This document shows, piece after piece, positions 1 through 10,559 of a stretch of 64,000 bases of DNA. The position numbers were made by a program, and so were the translations under genes. Location: positions 14,866,302-14,930,301 of the forward strand of contig OZ234497.1 of the NCBI GenBank assembly GCA_965153455.1, written 5' to 3'. This DNA is from Sphagnum compactum (taxonomy: Eukaryota > Bryophyta > Sphagnopsida > Sphagnales). The number at the start of each line of letters is the position of its first letter. Position 1 is the stretch's first letter. The notes under the pieces are model-generated. The model was not told the DNA's origin. It searched no databases and saw only the letters and a program-made list of their open reading frames with translations.

Positions 1-2841
1 CTGCTTTCAACGCCGCCACTTTCTCTTCAGCCATCTCTCTCCGGCTCACGACTTATGTGACGACCGATCTGCGCCTACAACAGTACCAACCGATCTCTTC
101 TGTTACGTCTAGAAACAACCCCCCCACACCTTAACCCTAATCCTGGAGACTGGGTTCTCCCCCACCAGCCCAGCTCTTGATCCTCTCTCCCCCGCTCTCT
201 ACGAACAAATCACGAGCAACCCAACACCGTCTCTCGCACCATTCTCACACCACAATCGTTCACAATCCTTTCAGCTCTGGTTTTCTTCAGCCCCTCTGAG
301 ACACACTGCACACATGCACCCTCTCTCTATCTCTCTCTCTCTCTCTCTCACACAGAACATTTGTCTGTGAATAGAAAGCTGCTGGATGTAGGGGTTTAGG
401 TGGGTTGTACCCGAGGGTTGTCGTTCGGGGTATCAATGTGGCAGGGCATGTTAGGATATCGATCTGGGGAGGGGGTATGTAAAAGATTTGAAAATAATCT
501 GAATCTTCCAACTTGAAATCTGTAATAGTGATTGCCACAGACTCTCTATTAGAAGAAGGATTATGCTCTCAAACTTTATCAATGTACTCTATAATGAATC
601 TAAACAGAATGTTCTTGCCTCGGTGGGCAAGGCCAACAAACAGAAAGGAACATTTAGTGTAGGGTAACACTACACTGAAGACGAGGAGGGCATTACTGAA
701 AGCAGAGGCTGCATAATATGTGATGGTCGAGAGCTGCTTGCTGGCCTGATTCAATACTGCCTTCATGTGAGAGCATTTACCCACATCAAGATGCTGCAAA
801 AATTTCCTCTTTTTTTCTACAGGAAAGATTGGTAAAAAATCGGATTAACCTGCTCCAAGAACATAAGAACTTGTTCAGAAGAAAGAAGATCTTGGCATCA
901 AATGGAAGAACCCACTTCAAGAATGAAATAACTAGTGTTGGGTGATTGCCCATTTGGAGGGTTAGAACTATGGATTTTAGTTTGTAAGAAATCGAATTCA
1001 AATCCAGTCTAACTTCTAGAACCAAAACTGGAACTTATATTTTTGAAGAACTGCATTCAGAACCAGATTCTCAATTCCATTTATGTGTGAAACCTGAATT
1101 GAAACTGAGATTTTCTTTTTTATTAAATTAGACAAAAACACTAGAATCAGGGGCTAATCAAATGTTAATTAATAAGTAATTACAAGTATTAATCTAAGTT
1201 AGCCAAAACCAAATTGGAACCAGGTCTGATTTAGACCTGAACTGGAATCCCTCTTTTAGGCGACAAGAAATTGCTCTTGAATTTTCCCTTCAAACAAATC
1301 CTACAAGACTGCACCCAAAATGGCCATTACATATTTGTGCAAAATACAATTGGCTAATTTAATTATTAATGGTTGGGTAGCCTTGTGTGGATGTGATTCA
1401 CATTGCCAAATGACTACCATTATTTTAGCATACAGAATTTTTTTGTTGCATACCCATAAAGAGTCAGGAATTCAACCCAAGTTCCAAGAAAACTGCATGA
1501 GTGCACCTGGAGCCCAAGTCTTATTATAAACATCTCATAGTCTAAGTTACTCAGAGCAAGGACAATCGTAGCAGAATGGGATCACAGGTTTCAAACATTT
1601 GACATTAAAAGCATTAGATTTATAATCAAGCATTCATCATTTTGAAGGCTTGCACCTCACATCTGTGAAAATGACTCCTAGAAAAGAGGAGGGATATTAC
1701 ACATACTCCTGAAGAGTGGCAGGGATCTTATACCTACATATAAGCATAAGACCCCTTTCTCCCCCCCCCCAACTATTAAGGAGTAGGAACCCTCCCCCTT
1801 CCTATACCTTATGGTCTACATATGTTCAGGTTCATGATAACCTTCGCCTCATGCTTTTGAATGGGTACCTACCATGGGAAGGGGACACTCCTAAAATGTG
1901 GAGCTGGACAGAAAAATTTGCAAAACTTGAACACTACCAATTTTCAGTGCAAGAATTTTGAACTACATGGAATTTAAGAAACTGGATGCAAGGTTGAACC
2001 ACTAAATGTCCCATTAGCACCATGTATGCAAGAGAAACACCAATGTAAGAATCTTGCCAGTGTATGAGTCTCAACCTACATGTGTGTGACCCATATTTAC
2101 ATCCACATCCACCACAAGTGTGACAAACTCTCATGAGAGTTTTAGCTAACTTTGTGCACTAAACCATATTCACGTTAGTATGTACAAATCCAGCATCCTC
2201 ACAAATAAGCTGTGAGGTTTTCGCCTTGAGAAAGAAGACATATGTGAGCAGAGTGCACCTTCCAAATGTATAAATGACTGGGAGTGGATGATGGGCATGG
2301 GAAGAAATGTCGCTCTGTCTTGACCTCCTACTGCACTACAAAACTATTCATGTCCAGGTTTTGTGTAGAGGGCATCATCATCTCTCTGCACCAGTTACAA
2401 CAAAACAATTTAGCAAACCAAAACAGTGACATTATGCTGCAATAATATCACTGCTCATTGAAATAGATAAACTACTTGCAAAGCTGCATGACCACACATA
2501 CGCAGTACCTACAAACATTAGCATCTTTTTGCAACCAAAGAGAACCAAAAAAGTGCATGCACATACATGAAAAACTGTGGAGATTGTAATTCGAAGAGAG
2601 CAAGTGAAGACAAGAATGTGCATTCCAGCATTCTGATACTGGTTAATCTGCAAAAAATATACCCATTCCTTAGTCACCCCTTACACTGGACTACAAAAAG
2701 AACAATGACTAGAGAAATTCAGAAATGCCTTAATAATTGGAAAAAGGAAAAAAGGTGTAAAGTTGTGTAGCCCCTACCTGATTTCATGAATTTCTTCTTT
2801 GGATCATGCATATGCGCCAACTGCATGGTTCAAAGTTGCAG
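1..2841. other. Left-edge intergenic stretch, no gene recognised
   Basis: The first 300 bases are C-rich and pyrimidine-rich and resemble an untranslated leader, with a short CT microsatellite at about 328-350, but no reading frame in either strand looks like a known protein. The remainder is ordinary AT-rich DNA. Around 1,687-1,960 it resembles 11,400-11,580 (shared GGAGGGATATTA start and a similar downstream layout), so a weak dispersed repeat is likely. The last hundred or so bases before 2,842 should be the 3' untranslated region of the minus-strand gene that follows. Short frames here (under 85 codons) have no recognisable motifs. Confidence 0.5.
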
Positions 2842-5224
2842 TCAATCCTCTAGTTGGTATTCCAAAGGATCCCCCATATTGTCTTGAGCATGCTGCTTTG
2901 CAATTTCTCTGTTCAGAACTGTCTCATAGGTGAGAAGATTAAAATATTCATCATATGGGTTGCGTGCAATGATCTGTGCTGCCTTCTGCTGCAAGCTTTT
3001 GAAAGGATCTTGCTCAACTGTTTTCTTTTTGCGGTGCTCTCTGATACCAGCAATGACATCCTCCGGCACTCCAGCCATCACCCATCTGCAATGACAGCAT
3101 TCGCAGGTTATAAAAGGTCATTGAACCAAAGAATACACATAAAGCAATAAAGCTTCGTGTCCGTACAGAGAAATAAGGGACCTCGTCATGGCTGTACTCC
3201 TCCCACTTTGATTCAGGAAATAGCCACCCAAGCCAGTAATTTCAGCCATATCTTTGAACCAAGATCTGATCATGCCTTCTGACACATTCACTCCTTTCTT
3301 GAACCAAATCTGCACAAGAAAAATAATCAAAAAAACATCATTAGAATATATCCAGCAATTATTAATGAGACAGTGAAGAACAGATATATCAAGAGAGCTT
3401 ATCGTCTGGATTCATACCACACTCCGGCTCTCAATTCGCACAGTTAGAAACAAGTGGCCATCCACAGCCAAGGGTGGGAAGTGTTCAGCAAGAGTTCGGA
3501 AAGTGCTTATGACATCTGTATCATGTGAATAAACAGGTTTGAAGGGCTCGTCTTCAAGAAGTGATGCAGATGCTTTGTGGCTTTTTGAGAGCCTACCATT
3601 GTACCTGAACATACACAAGGAAACCATGTCAGAATGACCACAGAAGAAAAGGCCACAGCATGAGGTAGAATCAGAAGCTCCACATACATATGTCTGGGCA
3701 GAGTACTTACTCTAAGTAATAACATCCTTCTTCATCTTTCCCCAATCTGAAGTCTTTGAAAAGCAAACTCCACATGTCCTTGCTACCTCTGATTAAGAAA
3801 ACCGTTAGACAATAGTAGGCAAACCGCTTTTGGCATCCTGGAGCAGTGTTTTTTTGGTAATTGGGATGGTCCAAAATCTTTTGTTCATCACTGAACATCT
3901 TTGGCTCTGCATGTACACCATCATATCGACTCTTTGCCATAGCATACTGGACAGCCTTTCCCGCAGCAATAAAGTCAGGGTGTGTCTGGATTTTGAAGGT
4001 GGGTTCCATCACACCTGTAAGCTTGATTCTCAATTGCTGCTCTCGGACCAAGATTCGGTTGTAAGCAAAGAACAGATTCATAATGCTACAAACAAATCAA
4101 AAGGAACTGACAAGAGTCAGCAGGGAAGCCTACAATAAAAGCCACCATTGAAGAACAAACTGTGCAGAAATGTGCAGACAAAATGTAACTGCAGGAAAAA
4201 GGTAAACCACCAGCTAGCTGCATGAGAGATGGAATTACCTGGCTGCTGGGTATCTCTTGCCACTCATGTTGCAAACTTGCATGAAAAACTTGCTCAACAA
4301 TGTGCCAAGTTCTGGAAAGGGAATGTCTTCAATCCGCCGTGTATCATTGAGGCGTTGAGCGATTCTCCAATTGTTGAACCTATTACGGGCCCAATTGTCA
4401 TTACCTAAAGATGCATTTTCCATTTCTTGCTCAGATTTACCACAAGGATCCTCCATAAGAGAAGTAAAATCCCCAATTTCGGCAAGAATTCCAGCTGTTT
4501 CACCATGGTTTCTTGGTTTTTCCTCCTGGTGCTCCAGAGCTTGACCATGATCCGCACCCACCACACACAAAGCTACATGCTGCAAAGGGGCAGTGGTGCG
4601 CATCCACTGACTAGGCACAAGCTGCCCAGGGACACATTCATCCTCTGCTCTCCTCTTCCCTTTTTGACAATCAACCCCTCCAGCAGGGTCGCACCCATCT
4701 CCAATTAGTCTTGTGGATTGTGCAACAAATTCAGTCATGGGTGGAGCAAGAGAATCACTCAAGGGGAACATACTACTGCCATTAAAATTCGTCTCACTGC
4801 TATTAGGGTCTACAACAGACGTGAAGGTCATCTCAGAAGTGTCAGTGTTGCATTCTCTAGAAAAATCTGCAGCAGCATCTGCAGAAGCTGCCATTGTTGT
4901 GCTTCTTGGAGATACAGGGCCTTCAATAAAACCTGACTTTAGAGGGCTCTTTGGGACTTTGAAAACATGGTCCTTCCCATTTTGCACCTTCTCCTTCATT
5001 GACATCAAGGGACCCATGGAGGAATCATTCATAACAGCAACATCCACTTCCAAACCAGGTTCATCAATCTCAGATGAAGCCATTATGTTCACCATTTTGG
5101 ACATGTTGTCTGTTGCTGTTGCAGGGTCTTCCAAGGTATCATTGTCTTTAAGAGCATCACTGAATGAGGTAGCACTGTTCTTCTCCTCTGCATCATCATC
5201 TAGCGAGTTGATGTCGGTTGCCAT
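2842..5224 (-). CDS. DUF3504 / Crypton-type tyrosine recombinase-derived protein
   Basis: Five coding exons join in frame: 5224-4239, 4085-3711, 3604-3418, 3309-3167 and 3085-2842, giving 644 residues; all introns are GT-AG. Residues 1 to about 280 are acidic, low-complexity and have no recognised domain. Residues from about 285 match the DUF3504 layout of animal ZMYM/QRICH1/KCTD1 proteins, which derive from Crypton tyrosine recombinases: an N-terminal core-binding-like part (FNNWRIAQRLND, then LLSKFFMQV), then FLIRGSKD with the first catalytic-type Arg at about 428, the beta-hairpin Lys of RLSKSHK near 461, the box-II motif NQSGR at 549-553, and AGVPEDVI leading to EHRK near 580. In active enzymes the box II starts with His and a Tyr nucleophile follows the GHxS motif. 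Here the His is Gln550, GHRS-like is EHRK, and the Tyr position appears to be Phe592. The frame is open and multi-exonic, so this looks like a host gene rather than a live transposon. Start: first ATG of the exon, with an in-frame stop 51 bases upstream. Family assignment is from motif recall. Confidence 0.8.
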
Positions 5225-6148
5225 AGTGATGATAAAAACAAAATAATAATAATATGGGCTTCTTCCAGTCTTTCAAAGAACCACAAAACTCAGGAGTCAC
5301 AACTCACAACTGAAACATGCATGCTGAGAACTTCTTCACAATTGAATCACTGCATTGACCTACTACTCATCCAAAAAGAAAATTCCTTTGAAGCAAAAGC
5401 TTTATTCCCCCAGTTTTCTGCGTGCACTGCCATCATCACAAGCCGCCACCTCCGCTACTTTTTTGAAACTCATGAGAGACACAAAAAAGACGGTCTGCAT
5501 ACATCTCACAGAATTACTTAATAGAGTTCCTTGCATTGCTGAACAGAACGCTCCAGTAGCACAACAACAGTGATGAAAAAGGGGTTTCAAGCAAACTTAG
5601 ACAAGAAACAGCTCCCCAAAACTTCCACATCCAATTGGAGCCACGGATACAGACACGCAAGAAAAACACCAAATTACTTTACCGATTATCGAAGTCCCTC
5701 CTCCTAACCCTCGCGTCGAAACCGTTGTGGTGCTCACAAGGGAGGAGGAGGAGGAGGAGGAGAAGCAAGCCCAATAACTAAATATAAATAAATAATTTTA
5801 AAAAAATCTCAAGAAACAGAAACAACAATGGCGTTTCTGATTTCTACCCGGAAAAATATCCTCAGTAAAAAGCTGCTATCCACACCTATCCTCCGTCCGT
5901 CACAAAACTAAAACCATTGCGAAAGCAGAGGAGGAAAAAAAAAGCCAAACAAAAAAATCTCTTGGATGAAACCCCGACGCACGCGCCTACCTATTCACAA
6001 AAATCCGGAACACCAAAAAAAAAAATCTCAAAACAAAAATTAGATACGAAAGAAGAAGAGGCCAAAAAAAAAAAACATGAACAATTTGTTGTTCTCTCTA
6101 CAAACAAACAACAAGAATAATAACCAAGAAATCTATTAATCAATCAAT

Positions 6149-6184
<36 letters not shown>

Positions 6185-6650
6185 GTCACCCGTTGTTGTT
6201 ATATTAGGGCTGGAAGTGTACCTCTGCTTCTTCCGTGGCATTTTGCGGAGGCAAACGCTTTCAGAAAATTCCGAAAACTGTTCCCAAGCAAGCAAGCAAA
6301 AAAAAAAAAACAAACAGGAAGAAAGAAAGAAAGAAAACAGAACAGAACAGAAGAAGACGATGCAGCAGCAAGAGAGAGGTGTGAGAAAAGAGTGAGCGGT
6401 TGTGAGGGAATGGAAGCACTAGAAATGATACTCGGTAGCCTAGTGCAGAGCAAGAAGACGCAGCGACAAGACTCGAAATGGTCTGAGGGAAAAGAAAGAA
6501 GAGAGAGAAAACACACATAGGGAAGAGAGAGCAAAGAACAACAAGAAGACACTCGCCAAGCAAGCGATCATGGGATCGAATCCTGTCAAGTGCATGATAA
6601 TGTAGGTACCTACCTAATATAAGGGGAGTTTTTTTTTGAGGGGGACATAG
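5225..6650 (-). promoter_or_regulatory. Leader and promoter region of the DUF3504 gene
   Basis: On the minus strand this region precedes the ATG at 5,224. It holds a (GA)n microsatellite (plus-strand CT run, 6,153-6,180), a GGA/CCT-rich tract near 5,742-5,764, and a TATA-like CTTATATTAGG near 6,617-6,627 that could place transcription start near 6,590. A 20-base open segment at 6,241-6,222 encodes MPRKKQ and ends at a good donor (AG|GTACAC). It cannot be joined in frame to the main coding exon through any convincing acceptor, so it is more likely a leader exon or upstream ORF than the protein's true start. Confidence 0.45.
6153..6180. repeat. (CT)n microsatellite
   Basis: A clean run of about 14 CT units lies in the leader/promoter of the DUF3504 gene and reads as GA on that gene's coding strand. 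Confidence 0.95.
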
Positions 6651-6659
6651 GTAGGTGAA

Positions 6660-7387
6660 ATTATTAACAAATTTTGTTTGTTCTTGGAGAACCTAAATTA
6701 TATTTTCGCCCTTTTTTTTTCTCTTCCCGATTTGCATGAATTTGCATGCCAACAGTGAAATTCAAAACGAAAAAATCAGAAATGAAGTGATTTTGGAGGT
6801 TTTCAATCGCCAGAACTAAAGGGGGGGTGGGCAAAACAACAGTAATAATAATTGCCAGATTTCTATATTTGGTTTTTTGTGTGTAGCTAGATATATAGAA
6901 GGTTTGTGCTGACTTAAGGTGTTTATGACGGTTGTTTTTCTTTTTCAATTTTGTGATTTTTGAAAAAAAATTGGCTTTTTTGTTTTCCCTTAGGCTCCTT
7001 TTTTTTCTTTTTCTTTTTTAAAGGCTTTTTTAAGACTAATTATTTGTGCTTAAGTCTCCTTCAATGGCCAATTCAGCATGGGTGGAAGCGGAATCAGCCA
7101 CTGACTCCGGCAGATTCTACAAAAATGTATGAAATTTCTTTCAGCATTACTGCCTTTAATAATGTTAAAGAGTGGGCCAGCTCAGGCCGATTCCGAGTCT
7201 TGCAAGCCTGTAATTGCCGATTCCGACTCTTGCAAGTCTGTAATGTATACAAGCCTATGGGGATTCTAGGAGCTGGAATCAGTCCAAGCCAGCCCACTCT
7301 CAAGTATGTATGTAATTGATTCTTCATGGAAGACCTAAAACAGCGGAGTTTGCAGCTTCCTAATTTATTTCTCCAACAAATAATTTT
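6660..7387. other. Intergenic, no gene; 29-bp tandem pair
   Basis: No coding evidence is seen. Positions about 7,188-7,245 contain two adjacent copies of a 29-30 bp unit (GCCGATTCCGA-CTTGCAAG-CTGTAAT) that differ at a few bases. The remainder is T-rich. Confidence 0.5.
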
Positions 7388-7612
7388 CTATGAATTTCTT
7401 ATCAACTCATAAGCTGAGATACAGGAGGAGGAGGAGGAGGAGGAGAAGCAAGAGCTCAAAGCTTTTTCTATAGATGAGATACTGCATGAGTCACACAAAA
7501 ACTCCATAGTCTCTTGAGGTGTTTTAGAAGCTGGATACGTGGGCAACAACATGATGGGGTAATCCTCGCCAATATTGTCCAATAAACGACTGTTGCTGCG
7601 AGAAGCTCTCAT
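7388..7612 (-). pseudogene. Fragment resembling N-terminus of VAN3-binding/DUF828 protein
   Basis: A 74-codon minus-strand frame contains a segment (TPQETMEFLCDSCSISSIE followed by KAL) that resembles the conserved N-terminal motif of plant VAN3-binding/FORKED (DUF828) proteins: TPxExMEFLxRSWSxSALEVSKAL. It is preceded by an acidic stretch ending LLPTYP, as in that family. The invariant Trp of RSWS is Cys here, two residues are missing before KAL, and the frame then enters a Ser run and stops. No PH domain or later exon is seen nearby. This is best read as a broken or captured first-exon fragment; the match is by motif recall over about 25 residues, so chance similarity cannot be excluded. 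Confidence 0.38.
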
Positions 7613-8744
7613 TGGGATCCAGCATCAGATAGAGCTCTGATCTGTCTTGTTTCCCATTGCACCTAGAACAATACCTGAATACAAAGTTGTGTGTGTGCTA
7701 CTGCTGCAATACTTTTGTTCATACTTGTCATTGTTGTTCCTGTTCCTTTCCCTTGATCCAGCATGGAGACAAGCACTGCCAGCATGCATCATATAAGCAA
7801 CATCACGTTGAGCTCCATGACTGCAACGTCAACCAAGAAGTATCAGCAACTAGCAAGCATTAGGTTGAGTTCCTTGACTGCAACCAAGAATCATCAGCAG
7901 CAATTTCCTGCAACCACCATCTTTGTCACTACCGGTAAAACAATACTATGCTGATGAAAATACCAAAAACTATTGTCTTTTGAGCTTGAAGGTTCGAAGG
8001 AGCTTGAGAGGAGACGAATCTTACCACGCATAAATCCCAAAACACGAAAACAGAAATGAGCCCTATTGTAACTTGCAGCTTTTGCAAGTGTGAACCACCA
8101 TGTAGCCCAATTTGGCTAAATTATTTTGTGGATGATCGCCACTTTGAGTAGGGTAGACCTGCCTGCCTATGACCAAACACTTTGGCAGATCTTTCTCAAT
8201 TCTTCTCCAAAATGTTATAAGAGCGCCTTCTCAAGCTCTACTAAACATCTTGGAAATGCAAAGCCAAATAACCAGCAAAAAAGAGCAGTAAAGAAAATAC
8301 ATTTTTTTGAATTGCAAAACACTTTTTTATTTCATTTTGACCCCTCTTCTTATTTTCAAACCTTATAACTTTCTTATTTCTTAGTTGATTTAAAGTGTTA
8401 AGGAGCACCAACTGAAGTTCTACAAATCATCTTTGAACTCTAATAGCAACATAGCAAAATAAAAGGAATTTTTTAAGTGTTTGGGAATCGGCCTTTGTAG
8501 TGTCGATGGTTTTTTTTTTTTTTTTTTTTTTTTGGTGAGTTATTGACCCCTTTACTTTGGGGAGCCATAACTTTCTCGTTTCTAATTTGTTTTTGATGAT
8601 TTTTAGGGTGTCAAATGCACCAAGAGAAGGGGTTTAAATTTTGTATGGATACCAAAAACAACAAAGCCCTCCCCTTGGATCCGGCCTACCTTAAGCACTT
8701 AAGTGTTTGATCACTAGCTTGTTTACCCTACATCACCAGATTCT
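7613..8744. other. Intergenic, no gene recognised
   Basis: Moderately complex sequence with a 25-base T run near 8,510-8,535. Frames are short and without recognisable motifs. Nothing further is supported. Confidence 0.5.
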
Positions 8745-8749
8745 TAAAA

Positions 8750-9185
8750 GAAGCTAGCCATAGTGAACAACCACTCAGAGCACATCATGAAAGATGGATG
8801 GTAAATGGTCACAACGCACCATGAAGGATGGATGGTAAGTGGTCAAGAAACAATTTTTTATAGGGTTCTAATTCCCTAGTTAACCATGATAGTTAGCTTC
8901 GTTGCTTTTTTTTTACTACCTAACTATTAACAACCCACAAGCAAGTTGTTTGTAGGTAGGTAGTAAAAACAACCTTTATTTATGTATAAACTATAAACCA
9001 TCTATTTGCCTAATAATTATTTATTTTCTTATTTATATACCTATATATGAAACCTATTTCTTGCAAAATTGGTTACCAAGGTGAACCCATATATTAACTC
9101 AGTCGAGGTTCATCCACAATTGAGTAATAATAGGCATCCAATGGATAGTGTGTTAGTGGGTGCTGATTCATTGTGACCAAAAAAA
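8750..9185 (+). repeat. Dispersed repeat family A, copy 1
   Basis: This copy aligns by eye over its whole length with 25,195-25,590 in the same orientation and with 39,725-40,225 in the opposite orientation. Shared landmarks in order are: CACCATGAAGGATGGATG, GGTCAAGAAACAATTTT, TTCCCTAG-TAACCATG, a CTACCTA-AACAACCCACAAGC-GTTGT-GTAGGTAG hairpin, GTATAAACCATCTA, TTGGTTA-AAGGTGAA, and CATCCACAATTGAGTA followed by CATCCAATGGAT. No coding capacity is evident. The central hairpin suggests a non-autonomous element, but no clear terminal repeats or target duplication were found. Confidence 0.75.
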
Positions 9186-10370
9186 ACTATGTTATGATAG
9201 TGCCATGAGTACTACGTGGGTTTTAATAATAATTCAATGCTTGTAGGGATCCTTGGGTATGAATCAGTGTTGGTGAGTGTTGGTTGGGTACCAATGTTCG
9301 TCAATTATGAACTAGCAAATCTCAATTTTGGTTCAAGGAACCTACCCAATACCAACCAAATATAAGTTCCGGAAAGAATTGGGGGTCCAATTTTGGAACT
9401 AGGGTGTGAACTGACCCTTAGTTTCAATTTCTTTAATGACTACAACCTGACCTGGCATATGGTTCCAATGTGGGTTTCTTTTTTTCCTAGCTATAGTTTT
9501 TTAGCTTGGAAGAAAAACAATCATCTTCCTTCTCAACCATACGTACATGATTTAGTCATTACAAATGAATAGGTGCAATTTGTGCACCTATTCATTCCCC
9601 TTACTATTGTGACATATGGGTGTCTTCATTTTCGTTTTGATTCATTCTTGAACGCTTATGCTCAAACCACTATCGCGTGTCATCAGTGGTCTTCTTTAGT
9701 CCCCTTGATGCTCATCTCCCATTATCAACATGTGTCCATAGCCCTACAACATGTGCAAGCCATAGCGATTCTTCAACGAGCAATTACACTTGGTTAGGGT
9801 TCCTTGTCTCTTCCACACATCATAGCTAATGCACCTCTATCACTAGTCGATTTGTGGCAAATGACTTTTTTTTTGTCTTAGGTCTTCTTTGTTATCATTG
9901 ATTATCATTTCGTAGCCTTAGGTCCTATTTGTTTAAGGTTTTCTTTTCCTTATTTTTCGTTGATTGTTTGCTTTCATTTTTTCTTTGGGTTGTGTGTACT
10001 CGTGCCATAATTTGCCATGTACTTTTGATGGATGGGTTCTCGTCCTTGAATTTTTTATACAGGGTTTTTCTTCTTCTTCAATTTGTGCAAGGTGATGATA
10101 GTTGCAATAAACAAATCACACAACATCAACTATAAAGCCAAGATTGACCTTGCCTCTTTCTTTCTTTTCAAAAACCCTTGGCTAAAAACTCCCAATTTCA
10201 TTGCTCTTTATCCCCAACAACTTTCTTTTGTTCAATGTGTACATGGTGATGAATTTGTGTGGGTCAAGTGTTTTTTAAATCATGCAAGTTTGTGTATGGG
10301 ATATATGGGTGGTGATAACACAAATCATAATACTAAGCTTGCAATTCTTGAAGATCTAAAAGGCAAATTC
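9186..10370. other. Intergenic with one short perfect hairpin
   Basis: No gene is recognised. Positions 9,564-9,577 and 9,583-9,596 form a perfect 14-bp inverted repeat (AATGAATAGGTGCA) around a 5-base loop. A 125-codon open frame at 10,083-10,460 has no recognisable domain and runs into the minisatellite that follows. Confidence 0.45.
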
Positions 10371-10404
10371 CTTAGAATTCTCATATTTGGAAAGGAAGGA
10401 GGTG

Positions 10405-10550
10405 TCATTGGTGAAGAAAGGGGTGTTAAAGGTGATGCAAAATCTGAATATCTTTGGTGAAGAAAGGGATGTCAAAGCTGATGCAAAATTTGAATATTTT
10501 TCTGAGGAAGGGAGTGTTACTGATGATGCAATATTTGAATATCTTTGGTG
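10405..10550 (+). repeat. 45-46 bp coding-like minisatellite (3 units)
   Basis: Three adjacent units begin at about 10,411, 10,457 and 10,502. In frame each would encode a 15-residue unit similar to GEERGVKGDAKSEYL. Unit length 46 between the first two and 45 between the next two means the frame shifts by one base inside the array, so no single frame crosses all three. The unit resembles a protein repeat more than typical noncoding DNA, but no gene context was found. Confidence 0.7.
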
Positions 10551-10559
10551 CATTGATCT

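Noticed and set aside
4713-5246. 177-codon plus-strand frame opposite the first coding exon of the DUF3504 gene
   Set aside because: It is a shadow of the minus-strand coding exon; its composition follows the codon structure of that exon and it has no motifs or splice partners.
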